DNA of 64,000 bases from Tenebrio molitor (GCF_963966145.1 NC_091051.1:558001-622000); one strand, 5' to 3'; shown: positions 55,301 through 61,229, counted from the stretch's first letter. Made by a program: numbers and translations. The notes: generated by a model from the letters alone, not told the origin.

Positions 55301-58300
55301 AGTGAAGCCGCGGCTGCGTGAAAAATATGTTCTAAGGTGTGTTTTTATACATTTTTCAATCATGTTTTCAATAATGGGGACAACATTTTCGAAACGGGAA
55401 CGGCTGACCCCGTTCAACATTATCCAACAATTCTTAAAGGTATTCCTTGTGCAACCACTTATGGTCTTTGCCAAAGCCAAATAACCACCAACACTGCATT
55501 CTACCCAAAAAATCAACCGGCAACGTTGTACACTTAGATTTGATTGGTCTAGCATCCTAGTAACATCAAAATTGCCATTATACACTTAGTGTAATTTTGT
55601 TTTCACCAACATAATTCAACAGGTGGTGGTTATTTGGGTTTGGCACGGCCTATATATTCTCTTCTTCCCCTTCCTGTACTGAATCCCATGATAACAAATT
55701 TACAGGGGAAAAAAGTTTTTTTGCAGAACAAATTGCATCAGAAATATTTTTTTTTTTCTTTCGTCAAATTGCATTTTTAATCTGTTGATCTTCAGGTGGT
55801 TAAATGGATGACAATTAAATGTGAGTTGACAATGTTGACATTTACAAAAACAAAAAACACGCGTTTTCCCGATTCCGTTCATAATGAACGTGACACTGCA
55901 GTCACGTGATATTCCCCACACTCTACCTTCGCTCATATTTTATGAACGCGCTCCAGGCCTTAAGCCAGACAGCGTGTGACGTCACGAGCAAGGCCAAACG
56001 TCAAAATTTGTTTGTATTATCAGAAAGTATCAAATACGGTGTTTTAATCATTCTTATAGAAGATTGAAAATTGTGAGATAAGCAAAAGCTTGGTGGCGAG
56101 TGTATATAATAATTTCAGTTGATACCAGGGTATTTACTGTTCATCGAAACGAAAGTCACAAAAGACGTTGAAACCTGGGAAGTATTTTTATACCCCATCA
56201 ACATTTTCGTGATTGTAAGTACAATTTAGTTCAAAAATATTTGCTACACATATAATTAAGATGTAAGAAGCATTTGCTGTGATTTGGTGTTATTTAAATG
56301 ATTCACATTGTAAAAATTACGCAAAAACCATAGACCAATAACGAATTAAGACTGTTAAAGTCCATATAAAACCTAGGAGATGTGAGCGATGCTAGCGCAA
56401 TCCTAACGTGAGGCCGAACTAAATAACCATATTTAGTCGATGACAAATCGGCTATTTACGTTGACAGCGGGAAATTTTATTTATTGAAAAAATCAAATTT
56501 GTTCGTTTCAAAAATCTTTATTAATCATTGTCAATAATTTGTTATTCAATTGCGTTATGATGATGATAAAATAATCCAAAACGACTTTCGTACTTTTCCC
56601 GAGCCTCTTCTACCTGCGATGTCGAAGCCTGACTAATTTGTTTGAATAGTTTTTGGCCAAAAAATTCGTATTCGGTAAGTGATACTTTCGGAAAAAAAAA
56701 GCAATTACAAAAAATGTCATTTGTAAAATGTAAATTCTTATGGAACAATCAATGTACAAGATTGGTGCCCAAAACAACCAATTTGTTCGTTTCCAAAATC
56801 GGCTGAACAAAGAAAAAGTTGGATAGAGCTTTTAGGTATGTACTTCTGGAATACTTCCTTCAAAATTACAAAATGCACTCATCTGTCAAGACCACTTTTC
56901 AGAAAATTCTCAAGAAAGTTCTCAAAAAACTAGATTTCGTAGATGTGGCCTGCCGTCCCCATCAGTTGTTCGTTCCAAATTCACAGTGTCACAAAATATC
57001 AGTTTCTCCAGGCAAATCGAAGATTTAATTATGGAAACTACAGAACAAGTTGTAATTCCTGATCCTGAAGTTGTCCCAGAACGTGCACATTCATCAAAAT
57101 TCTCAGGCAAAGTGTTACAGTACAGGTTTTTCAACGCACCAAAGTTCGGCCTCACGTTAGCGCGTCGCTAGTATCGCGCGTCGCTGAAATTTAAATAGAT
57201 CTAGACAGTCTTACTATGTTTAATTGTCTGTGGTAAAAACAATAAATACCCAAACTTAACCTCACTTGTAATTTTCGCGTCGTTAACGGCATTTTGCTCG
57301 CATTTTACTCCACGAGGCAGTAATTGTAAAGCCTAAACACATCGTTCTACTAAAAAAAAGAGTGCTTAACAAAAATGTTACTGTTTTTATTAAATTCTGG
57401 AGGTTTAATTCGTTTTTGATGAAGTCTTTACTGTGACGTCACGATCGAGATGGCAATGGCACTACCCCATCGATGGAGCTTTTTAAATTGACCGAGATTC
57501 CGCAAATTGCCCCTCTAATGAACAACGAAGACAATTAATTTGTTGACCACGATCGGCAGTCGAATCCCGACCTAATTTTTTAAAATAAACATTCGCTTTT
57601 TAACAATGTTTGAACGGCTTCTCCCCTCGAACACTTCAAAGGAGCCGACGACGGCGGCGGCGGCGTCCCCCTTTCGGTTTGCATTTTTCCGAGAGGTTGA
57701 AAATCGAAACGACGACCGATATAAAATGTTTTAGCGAATCTAAGGCCGATATCAATTTAGGTAATGAGTTGATGCCCGATCGATGGGGAGCGGGGGCGGC
57801 GCCCCGTCTGAACGACTTGTTCGCCGGCGATTATTAAATTACAACGGGACGCTTCAAAATCGGTTTCGTTTCAGGGTAATTGGACACGAACTACTGTAAA
57901 AGTGCTCGGAGAGGGTTGGATGTGTGAGGGACGCCGCTCCCGGAGCCGAGTGGCTGTTACGCCACTGCTACGTGACGATTTTCGATGTGCGGTGAAAATA
58001 AAAGACGAGATCGACAATATTTTAGGGAGCGTTTTGGAAAATCTCGACTAGGCGAGGGTTCGTGAGGTCACAACTACGACAGTTGAGTCGATTTTTTCGT
58101 CGACTCGATTCGGAGGTGGCGGCGGGGGGCGGCTCGGCCCACGGAGCATGACAAATGCCCCGTGAAAAACACCCCGCCGAGCCTAATAATTAAAGACTCC
58201 GCCAACACTCGATGTGTACTTTGTTCGGTATCCCGGCTCGACGTTGTATGTTCTGACAATATTAATTACGAATTGATACAAAATATGTCGGGGGTGGCAG

Positions 58301-60800
58301 CAACCCGGCCGAGCGGGACAAACACGCGCAATAGAAAGTGGCGCAGGATGAGAGGGATACCTACTCGTCGCGCTTTTGTCTCCCCATCTATTCATTTTAA
58401 TGAATATAAAGCTTATTTATCCAACATTCAATAGTAATATCGTGTTTTACTAGTTAGTTTTAATTGAGTAAACTGGGCTATAACTAGTCTGTTGTTTTAA
58501 CCCACGTTGCCATTTGCACCGTGGGTTATAACATACATAACCCACGTTGCCATTAGCACCGTGGGTTATTAACGTTCATAACCCATCGGGAGCAGAATTT
58601 CATCAATAATGTCATTATCTAAAAATTTTGGAATATTGGATAAAACGTTGTATGGCATACGTGGGTTATTAAGTACTACCCACTCGAGGTAATAACCTAC
58701 TCGGGCAAGCCCTCGTAGGTTACAAATACCTCTCGTGGGTAATATCTTAAATAACCCACTTATACCATAAATAACTATTGCTGGTAGTTTGCAGTGAATG
58801 TTTCAACATATCTTAACTTTTAATTGGCTCCACGAACCCGATTCGTGTGTACGGTTGCGAAAGTTTTTGTCGTTAGGGCGAGCGCGAGGGAGAGAAAGGA
58901 CGAAGGGCGCATTAAAAATAATTACAACGACCCGCTCGCAAACGTGAGGTAAAATCCGAGGGATGCGTCGTTGTGTGGGGCGATATTGTTAACCGTGAGG
59001 CACGTTTTTGCCTCACGACAAATCTTACAAACAAAACCAGACTTTAACACTTCCACAGGGCCGCTAAGTACTTCGCCGGAGCGGTCCCCAGGCTGCGGTC
59101 GGGGACATTCCCGCAGAGACGGCGGGAACGCTGCCTGCCGCAAGAAAGCGAGTGGACGGACGGACGTTCTTCCTTCAATTTTTCCGATTGTCTTTGTGTA
59201 TCGTGTTGGCTGGCGATAGTGCCGGTGCGCCTCGGGGGGCACCCTCTATTTCGCCTTGATGAATTTGCTTTGGCAAGAGAGCAGAAACAAGATTAACGTT
59301 CTCATTTTCCCCGCCGGCGTACACACAATTCAAGTTTTGCATTTCAGCCTCCAGATAATCAATGGACATCCTCTGCGAGCGCACAACACGATCGGAACCT
59401 ATAGAGGCGTTCGCTAATGTTCGGCAGTAAAATCGAGAAACGCCGTTACCGCGCTCAATTACAATCCCAGCAGCCCCAAGGTGGTAAAACTCGACCAATA
59501 AATAAGCCCCGTATAAGCGGCGCCGTTACAAAAGTAGCACCGTTAAAATTTCAGATGCAAATAGTATTCGTTTAAGTGCTCTATTTCAGGAGCAATCTTT
59601 TTATTGTCGGATTCGGCGTGTGCGATTCTCCGCCTCAATTTCTACACTCGTAAAAGAGATCCGGGGGATGTGTCGGCTTCGTGTGTTACGGTAATATTCG
59701 GGAATTAATGGCGGAAGCGGACGCCTGAAAAATACACATATTTCTTCATCAAGGGAGATGTACAGCGCTCCCAAATTAGTCTAATGAAAATATATTTGCA
59801 GGTGAGTTTTTGGCGTCGAGACGCCGCTACAAGGAAGCGGCGGTCATGTACGAGAAAGCGGCGGAATTGAGACCGCGAGACTACGAGCTGGCGGTGGCGG
59901 CGGCGACGGCGATGAGGCAGGCCGGGAGGCACCAGGAGGCCGAGAGGTGGTACAGGACGGCCGTGGACCTCAAACCTTCGGTTAGCAAAAAATTATTACT
60001 TCCTACTAATTATTATTAATGCAAATAAATAACGTTACGCGAGAGCTTTTATAAAATAATGCAGGAAAATGAGGGCAAAGTGCGGAGCTGAGAGGTTTTT
60101 TCTAATGTTTCATGATGATCGAGAAAGAGTGGGTGTTGGTCGTTTTAGAAAAAAATCAATTTCTCTGTTGGCCATTTTGTTGGGGTTTTAGACCCAGCTG
60201 CACCGACGTCGTCGATGTCTCTTATTCAAATTTGATAGAGTAGCCGTTTTCTCGAGCCGATCGAACCGACTTGACGTTTACTAGAGAAAGAAATCTCTTA
60301 GAAGGATATGATAAAATGGAAATGAAGCTCTCCAGTGATTTCTGTAGCTTAGCCGTGGCAGTTTGTTAAGTTCCTCCCTGGATTTCGGCGCTGCGATTTT
60401 TTCTCCCAAATCGCCTTAATTACGATTATGACATTTCCAGTCGGCGGCAATTCCGGCAAAGGTCTGTTCTGCTAATTGTATATTTAATGAGTTTTCGTCT
60501 TCATATCGTTCGAAATTTAATTAGAGCGGATAAAGGGTGGAGTAACATGAAAAGAAACGATAAATTAAGAAAGTGAAAAGCACACAAAATTCCAGCGAAG
60601 GGCCGGTAGTCAGTCACGAGCGTCCTTAATCCCGCTTCCTTTTCCAGGATCCTCGCAGTCACACCAATCTGGGGGCGATACTGCACCTGAACGGAAAATA
60701 CAGCGAGGCCGCCACCAGCTACAAGGAAGCGCTCAGGCTGCAACCTGACGACATCACCACCTTGACCAACCTGCACAAGTTGCACAGTGTCATGACCTGA
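4271..60800 (+). CDS. Tmtc2: TMTC2 orthologue, transmembrane and TPR repeat-containing protein (10 coding exons)
   Basis: Joined coding exons: 4271-4356, 11747-12527, 21250-22003, 22483-22597, 34210-34295, 49932-50176, 53125-53265, 53934-54018, 59802-59980, 60648-60800. They total 2,625 nt (874 residues plus stop), every junction keeps phase, and the length is close to vertebrate TMTC2 (about 836). Residues 1-540 are hydrophobic and multi-pass. Marks are the acidic pair in VYDDRRAI (27-28), THPVHTEAVAGVVGRAD (129-145), SKETGVTVLG (265-274), the DUF1736 region around FSTADNP (317-323) with FDWGMDAVP (356-364), and AERVLYLPS (471-479). Residues about 541-874 form nine TPR-like repeats. The order of motifs fits TMTC2 better than TMTC1, 3 or 4. 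TMTCs are ER membrane proteins; mammalian ones act in O-mannosylation of cadherins, so the same role here is inference. The start ATG has A at -3 and G at +4. Two loops (160-248 and 401-443) are cysteine-rich; the first is far longer than in human TMTC2. Confidence 0.93.
5358..7131 (-). mobile_element. Mariner-like DNA transposon with about 45-bp terminal inverted repeats
   Basis: The left end reads TACAGAGTGTCCCAGAACTC and continues GCGGATCAAACTTA; the right end is its complement (TAAGTTTGATCCGCGAG to GGGACACCTGTA). The ends are flanked by TA, as expected of IS630-Tc1-mariner elements. It carries a decayed transposase on the minus strand. The direct repeat AAAATAATATTAGTTCAAG lies just outside both ends (about 5293 and 7162). 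Confidence 0.8.
6409..6841 (-). pseudogene. Decayed mariner-like transposase, C-terminal part
   Basis: Translation on the minus strand gives a HVRENMQ-like stretch, then LKNYTYREPVNILEELNDQI and HEALGTVIPNMLRLARENL. After a +1 frameshift it ends LQMKGGYFEHL. The NMQYVF, L+N..YREPV and GG[HY]FEHL pattern is typical of a widespread insect IS630-Tc1-mariner group. The DDE core is degraded and the N-terminal half is missing, so it cannot be active. Confidence 0.7.
10076..10526. mobile_element. TA-flanked MITE, 450 bp
   Basis: Left TACAGGGTGTAACAGAAACA and right TTTTTTCTGTTACACCCTGTA are complementary, and the match runs about 70 bp inwards through TTAATTTTAACTGGTAATAG and AGAAGGAACAACTTTTCT. Flanked by TA. 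There is no transposase, so it was presumably mobilised by a mariner-type enzyme. Confidence 0.8.
11747..12527 (+). CDS. Tmtc2: TMTC2 coding exon 2
   Basis: Encodes residues 29-289. The acceptor is TTTGCAG. It carries LLPKTPWSRLLEDDFWGTPL, the GSHGSYRPLCVLTFRLNY block, the HLVNVLLH membrane segment, the THPVHTEAVAGVVGRAD motif and SKETGVTVLG. A loop at residues 160-248 contains many Cys, Asn and Lys and is about 70 residues longer than in human TMTC2. It stays open without stops, so I read it as coding. The exon ends CTCAAGAAG at phase 0, directly before GCAAGT, a GC-type donor. Reading past it gives a stop after 19 more codons. Confidence 0.9.
14875..15703 (+). mobile_element. Hairpin-ended repeat, copy 2, Crypton-like
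   Basis: A 118-bp snap-back opens the element: GTTATATAAGTGAGGAAAGG pairs with CCTTTCCTCACGTATATAAC, with GCATTGCTAAAC pairing inside. Then comes TTTTTTCCAACGTCAAG (14999-15015), exactly mirrored by CTTGACGTTGGAAAAAA (15687-15703), 17 of 17 bases. Inside the right arm, GTGAGGGAAG and CTTTCCTCAC (15601-15627) form a small palindrome that repeats the stem of the large hairpin. The layout is the same as at 2182-2729. The interior encodes a broken Crypton-like protein. Confidence 0.6.
15196..15478 (+). pseudogene. Internally deleted Crypton-like (tyrosine recombinase type) ORF
   Basis: From ATG: MEVEDSVVNLPNTEIKEAAN, stop, then LLPIKSRARYGKEYNALLRW and a serine-rich stretch to TTRYLEKK. In another frame the tail is TFGVLIRVKNCTFNFYNTDK and a stop. 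A LP.KS...Y.K.Y..L..W pattern followed by a short Asn/Cys/Phe-rich tail recalls the core-binding region and C-terminus of Crypton-derived proteins in animals. The catalytic Arg-His-Tyr region is absent. Similarity is judged by eye, so the family call is tentative. Confidence 0.4.
16183..16318. mobile_element. Palindromic MITE of about 137 bp, copy 1
   Basis: GGCCGTATTCACCAACGCCA at the left pairs with TGGCGTTGGTGAATACGGGCC at the right, and the pairing continues through GTTAACGTTAAGTGTAGGTT into a spacer with TTGTTATAACAA at its centre. It belongs to the same family as 29868-30004. Confidence 0.8.
16357..16727. repeat. Inverted repeat of about 30 bp
   Basis: ACAGTCTGTTTTTAATCAAA (continuing GAACCACAAC) near 16360-16388 is complementary to GTCGTGGTTCTTTGATTAAA at 16693-16712 and the bases after it. 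The spacer is about 300 bp and non-coding. Possibly the ends of a small decayed element; no target duplication is evident. Confidence 0.45.
17013..17797. mobile_element. Repeat family X, copy A (about 45-bp TIRs with a hairpin inside each)
   Basis: The left end CACGGCCTCCTAGATATAAC is followed by the small palindrome AGACTTTTAGTCT and CCGGCC. The right end mirrors it as GGCCGGATAAGAGACTTGTC, then TCTTGTCATATCTGGGAGGC and CGTG. Each arm thus has its own short hairpin. A second copy lies in inverted orientation at 46595-46998. The interior is interrupted by a nested insertion (17216-17585). No ORF is recognised. Confidence 0.7.
17216..17585. mobile_element. Nested element inside family X copy A
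   Basis: GTACTATGGCGGCCAAAAAA at the left is mirrored by TTTTTTGGCCGGCATAGTAC at the right. The ends contain the palindrome GGCCAAAAAATGTTGGCC and its partner. Copy B (46595-46998) lacks this 370-bp block and reads straight across from AAATTTAATAAAA to CAACGG, so it serves as the empty site. GTAC flanks both ends and may be the target duplication. Confidence 0.65.
19573..20053. mobile_element. MITE of about 480 bp, first of an abutting pair
   Basis: ACAGGTTATTCACGAGAGGG and ACTTCTGAATTT at the left pair with AAATTCAGAAATACCCCTCT and CGTGAATAACCCTG at the right. No ORF. The next MITE starts after only a shared TA. Confidence 0.75.
20056..20388. mobile_element. MITE of about 335 bp, second of an abutting pair
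   Basis: CAGGGTTATTCACCAGAGAT and TTCCGATGAAAATTTCGTT pair with the right end AACGAAATTTTCATCGGAAG and TCTCTCGTGACCAACCCTG. TA flanks both ends. The outer 16 bases resemble those of the preceding MITE while the inner arms differ. Confidence 0.75.
21250..22003 (+). CDS. Tmtc2: TMTC2 coding exon 3 (DUF1736 region)
   Basis: Encodes residues 290-540 plus one base of codon 541. The acceptor is TTCATTACAG and the donor GTGAGC. It contains the DUF1736 signature (FSTADNPTA, LLTFAYLPVFNLWLLL, FDWGMDAVP), a cysteine- and asparagine-rich loop (401-443), and the strongly conserved PATNLLFYVGFVVAERVLYL block. It closes with RNKDWNNEEALYRSAVHVNP, the usual link into the TPR region. Confidence 0.92.
22004..22482 (+). 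other. TMTC2 intron 3
   Basis: A 479-bp GT-AG intron (GTGAGC to TTCTGTTTCAG). I see nothing else in it. Confidence 0.85.
22483..22597 (+). CDS. Tmtc2: TMTC2 coding exon 4 (TPR 1)
   Basis: The acceptor is TTCTGTTTCAG, phase 1; the donor is GTAAGT, phase 2. Encodes the first TPR, AYGNLGSVLSSQGRMAEAEW and on to ADVHYNL. Human TMTC2 has AWGNLGNVLKSQ at the same place. Confidence 0.92.
27061..27420 (+). pseudogene. Mariner-like transposase N-terminal fragment
   Basis: Translation begins MFTLEQQLFIVQCFFSNGE and, after frameshifts, gives FLETGSVLLKKGSRRPTKRS and then RLTQETNLSFGTVQLIHKKD. This is the helix-turn-helix pattern (DUF4817 type) at the N-terminus of many insect IS630-Tc1-mariner transposases. 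There are at least two frameshifts and no catalytic domain or obvious terminal repeats nearby. Confidence 0.65.
29569..29730 (+). repeat. Truncated copy of the 47143-48576 mariner-like element
   Basis: AAAAATCTGTATTTTTCAAT, then TACGTCC and GCAAAATTTGTGAGGTTA, match about 100 bp of 47348-47450 with scattered changes. The similarity fades into sequence corresponding to the transposase start. Terminal repeats are absent. Confidence 0.5.
29868..30004. mobile_element. Palindromic MITE of about 137 bp, copy 2
   Basis: Left GGGCCGGTTGCACCAACGCC and right GTTGGTGCAACCGGCCC are complementary. The inner arms (AGTTAAAGTTAACTGTAGGT) and the centre (TTGTTATAACAA) match copy 1 at 16183-16318 almost exactly, though the outer 8-12 bases differ (GTTGCACC against GTATTCACC). 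TTT flanks both sides, which suggests a 3-bp target duplication. Confidence 0.8.
30031..30203. mobile_element. TA-flanked MITE of about 170 bp
   Basis: TACAGGATATTTCACGAGTG and ATAATGAACCTGACG pair with CGTCAGGCTTATTATCAGTC and GTGAAACATCCTGTA. Central AAAAAAGCCGGACA and AGCCAGCTTTTTT also pair, so most of the element can fold back. Confidence 0.75.
30892..31010. repeat. Direct duplicate of 30149-30263
   Basis: The segment from GTGGGTTGCATTTTAAATTA through the MITE end ATCCTGTATAT and on to CAGTTACTCCTGCA and ACGTA occurs at 30149-30263 and again here, about 740 bp downstream, with roughly a dozen differences. It carries half of the MITE plus about 60 bp of its flank, so it arose by local duplication and not by a new insertion. 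Confidence 0.65.
34210..34295 (+). CDS. Tmtc2: TMTC2 coding exon 5 (TPR 2)
   Basis: An 86-nt exon isolated between introns of 11.6 and 15.6 kb. The acceptor is ATTGTTCCAG and the donor GTAAGT. Encodes GVLLQARQRLDEAIESYHRA and IHFRPSLA, completing TPR 2. Phases 2 and 1 match both neighbours. Confidence 0.9.
34992..35033. repeat. 14-bp tandem repeat, three units
   Basis: The units CTTTCGCTCACGCA, TTTTCGCCCACGCA and CTTTCGCTCACGCA follow each other directly. Confidence 0.7.
41134..41468 (+). pseudogene. HARBI1-like transposase remnant
   Basis: The first block gives KDFFSRFRLSSRTVERLLEE and IEEAISYQTNR. After a gap ending in the acceptor-like TTTTTATTTCAG at 41393, the second gives NDCLSPPNQLLFSLRFYAIG and AWLET. 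The F+LS..T...L and LSP.NQLL..LRFYA.G motifs are characteristic of HARBI1. At the expected donor the sequence reads CGATGAGT, as if GT had changed to AT. The DDE domain is missing. Confidence 0.7.
41581..41704. mobile_element. Small inverted-repeat element nested in the Harbinger element
   Basis: AGAAATAAGTGAGAACAGAG and TCAATTGC at the left are mirrored by GCAATTGACTCTGTTCTCAC and TTATTTCT at the right, around a spacer of about 60 bp. Confidence 0.65.
41820..42078. repeat. Long palindrome inside the Harbinger element
   Basis: Arms of about 48 bp (from GGGCGTTTTCCTACATCGTT through CACTCAAACCTTGTGCAAAT at 41875-41922) are mirrored at 41998-42046. Outer segments TTGTTTACTTTACC and AAGTAAACAA also pair. 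The spacer is about 75 bp. It may be another nested foldback element. Confidence 0.6.
42365..42460. repeat. 34-bp tandem repeat, about 2.8 units
   Basis: Units start CGTAACGAAAGTGGCACTTT, CGTAGTGAAAGTAGAACTTT and CGTAGTGAAAGTAGTACTTT, each 34 bp apart. It lies just outside the Harbinger element. Confidence 0.7.
42820..43883. mobile_element. Snap-back element: palindrome of about 740 bp with TA-flanked ends
   Basis: The left end is TACAGGGTGATTCACG; the right end is ACACCCTGTA. Between about 42995 and 43735 the two halves are near complements: TTATGTTTCATACGCCTACT and AATTTTTCAAAATTGATTAT on the left, ATAATTGCGGTAGACGTATG and AAACATAA on the right, with a turn near 43350 around AAATGGTAGTTGC. 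No ORF is intact. Confidence 0.75.
46595..46998. mobile_element. Repeat family X, copy B (inverted relative to copy A)
   Basis: The right end GGCCGGATAGACTAAAAGTC and TATATCTAGGAGGCCGTG mirrors the left end of copy A. The left end ATGGATATGACAAGAAACAA and GTCTCTTATTCGGCC mirrors the right end of copy A, minus its last bases. The interior matches copy A reversed and complemented (AACCAACCATGCACCGTAC, TGCAACCAATATTACACA) but lacks the nested insertion. Confidence 0.7.
47143..48576 (+). mobile_element. Mariner-like transposon, about 1.43 kb
   Basis: Left TACAGGGTCTCTATAAGTGA and TTGTCTGGTCAAGCCAGCC pair with right GGCTGGCTGGATCCGACAAT and CATTTATAGAGACCCTGTA. TA flanks both ends. It carries a decayed + strand transposase (47470-47923). 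Its ends differ from those of the 5358-7131 element, so it is a separate family of the same superfamily. Confidence 0.8.
47470..47923 (+). pseudogene. Decayed mariner-like transposase
   Basis: In shifting frames: MVYSVEQNTFIVVFYFQNGR, then LGQPPVSDEILEDLKEMVEK, then LQLHLYKISVVQELQPVDYQ, then IIWSAENPHQFVETPLHVLK and IGVW before a stop. The order matches the N-terminal helix-turn-helix and first catalytic part of insect IS630-Tc1-mariner transposases (W..ENPH...PLH..K+GVW). At least three frameshifts are present and the C-terminus is gone. Confidence 0.7.
49932..50176 (+). CDS. Tmtc2: TMTC2 coding exon 6 (TPRs 3-4)
   Basis: The acceptor is TTGTTCCAG and the donor GTAAGA. Encodes residues 608-689: AYVNLGAALISAGRCQEAVS, then a linker, then LLQLGALYSDQGRLQRALAA and the end YPPQ at phase 0. 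The linker matches the long TPR 3-4 linker of TMTC2. A stop lies nine codons into the following intron. Confidence 0.9.
50177..53124 (+). other. TMTC2 intron 6
   Basis: A 2.9-kb GT-AG intron (GTAAGA to TTTGTTTAAG). It contains a possible 38-nt micro-exon at 50219-50256; otherwise I see nothing. Confidence 0.75.
50219..50256 (+). CDS. Possible alternative micro-exon of TMTC2
   Basis: Between CGGTGCAG and GTGAGC lie 38 GC-rich bases that read PILEEVQEPIPS plus two bases, starting in phase with exon 6. If joined to the second of two tandem acceptors of exon 7 (53127 instead of 53125), the frame is kept (AG + C = Ser). Against this, the preceding intron would be only 42 nt without a pyrimidine tract, and vertebrate TMTC2 has no insert here. 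Confidence 0.2.
53125..53265 (+). CDS. Tmtc2: TMTC2 coding exon 7 (TPR 5)
   Basis: 47 codons, phase 0 on both sides. Encodes SVFNVLGETLARLHQDEEAE, RWYQAALNAQPDHVPAHITY and GKLLAKN; human has PQSLYNMMGEAYMRL and HIPAHLTYGKLLA. The acceptor AAG is followed two bases later by a second AG; the first keeps the frame with exon 6. The donor is GTGAGT. Confidence 0.92.
53266..53933 (+). other. TMTC2 intron 7
   Basis: A 668-bp GT-AG intron (GTGAGT to CTCTTGCAG). Nothing else seen. Confidence 0.85.
53934..54018 (+). CDS. Tmtc2: TMTC2 coding exon 8 (TPR 6)
   Basis: Encodes VSRTAEAEQWFRKAQRLAPQ and EPSVYHHYG. The acceptor is CTCTTGCAG and the donor GTTAGT, phase 1. The first six exon bases are GTGAGC, so a donor-like site is recreated at the acceptor. 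Human TMTC2 has GRKSEAEKLFLKAIELDP at this point. Confidence 0.9.
56385..57177 (+). mobile_element. DNA element with about 35-bp inverted ends carrying a THAP fragment
   Basis: Left AGCGATGCTAGCGCAATCCT and AACGTGAGGCCGAACT are mirrored by right AGTTCGGCCTCACGTTAGCG and CGTCGCTAGTATCGC. About 790 bp long. The coding remnant between them is THAP-like, which suggests a transposon with a THAP-domain transposase (P-element-like); the superfamily is not certain. Confidence 0.6.
56762..57171 (+). pseudogene. THAP zinc-finger protein remnant
   Basis: One frame gives CPKQPICSFPKSAEQRKSWI and ELLG; after a frameshift, NALICQDHFSENSQESSQKT and RFRRCGLPSPSV. The FPK..E.R..W pattern followed by (I)C.DHF and a closing proline is the THAP-domain signature. 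An open tail (57002-57171, QIEDLIMETTEQ onwards) follows. The first Cys pair is only partly clear and no transposase catalytic domain is present. Confidence 0.6.
58499..58760. repeat. Tandem hairpin array based on AACCCACG / CGTGGGTT
   Basis: Two 40-bp units (58499-58538 and 58539-58578) each read AACCCACGTTGCCATT, then T or A, then GCACCGTGGGTT, which is a hairpin. A third partial start (AACCCATCGGG) follows. About 80 bp on, CGTGGGTTATTAAGTACTAC, CCTACTCGGGC, CCTCGTAGG and CGTGGGTAATATC repeat the theme in both directions. It resembles the hairpin parts of 2182-2729 and 14875-15703, but no outer inverted repeat is clear. Confidence 0.6.
59802..59980 (+). CDS. Tmtc2: TMTC2 coding exon 9 (TPRs 7-8)
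   Basis: The acceptor is ATATTTGCAG and the donor GTTAGC. Encodes GEFLASRRRYKEAAVMYEKA, AELRPRDYELAVAAATAMRQ and AGRHQEAERWYRTAVDLKPS. The exon is unusually GC-rich (GCG alanine runs) beside its AT-rich flanks. Its first six bases are GTGAGT, a full donor consensus. Confidence 0.92.
59981..60647 (+). other. TMTC2 intron 9
   Basis: A 667-bp GT-AG intron (GTTAGC to CTTTTCCAG). Nothing else seen. Confidence 0.85.
60648..60800 (+). CDS. Tmtc2: TMTC2 coding exon 10 and stop
   Basis: The acceptor is CTTCCTTTTCCAG. Encodes the last TPR, DPRSHTNLGAILHLNGKYSE and AATSYKEALRLQPDDITTLT, then NLHKLHSVMT and TGA. Human TMTC2 has AALMNLGAILHLNGRL and LQLKPDD at the same place. Confidence 0.94.
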   Translation, partial: DPRSHTNLGAILHLNGKYSEAATSYKEALRLQPDDITTLTNLHKLHSVMT

Positions 60801-61052
60801 CGCTGATGGGTCGGCCTGAATCGTGATCAACGAATCAAGAGGAAGATGTATCTGTGTGCTACGTGTGCTTCTCCACGCCGACGTTTTGGGACCACCCCGT
60901 ATAGCAACCATCGGCAACCACGAGACTCTGACAATATGAATGACGATCGATAGTGATATTTTTGTTAAGAACTGTATTTTTTCAGACGTCACTTTCAGCG
61001 TGATACCTGTACATAGGGTCCTGGGTTCCGTTGTCCGTTCTTTTCCAACGAA

Positions 61053-61058
61053 AATAAA
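61053..61058 (+). terminator. Proximal poly(A) signal of TMTC2
   Basis: AATAAA lies 253 nt after the stop codon and is followed within 40 bases by T- and GT-rich sequence (CTTTTTATCAGTGTAATG). This is the likely 3' end of the mRNA. Confidence 0.6.
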
Positions 61059-61223
61059 ATGTTTACATATCTTTTTATCAGTGTAATGTCATTTTGAATT
61101 GGATAAAGCTTCTCGACTATTATTCCCTTGGAATTGTAAGCTTTCAAAGTAATATTATTACCATACTGTTGGCTTTTAATGGGTCGTATATTGTAATTAA
61201 ATCTGTATTTAATTAAATTGTAA

Positions 61224-61229
61224 AATAAA
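61224..61229 (+). terminator. Distal poly(A) signal of TMTC2
   Basis: A second AATAAA, followed by TTATTTTGTGTACG, could give a 3' UTR about 170 nt longer. Confidence 0.4.

Larger units (their letters stand above)
54019..59801 (+). other. TMTC2 intron 8
   Basis: A 5.8-kb GT-AG intron (GTTAGT to ATATTTGCAG). It contains a THAP-coding element (56385-57177) and a tandem hairpin array (58499-58760). A palindromic TGACGTCA lies near 55979. 54.0-56.3 kb and 58.8-59.8 kb show no recognisable gene. Confidence 0.75.

Noticed and set aside
55268..55585. 105-residue minus-strand frame in intron 8
   Set aside because: No recognisable family; two other frames over the same DNA are also open.
60501..60992. 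163-residue minus-strand frame over the last exon and 3' UTR
   Set aside because: A shadow of exon 10; the + frame gives the conserved final TPR.
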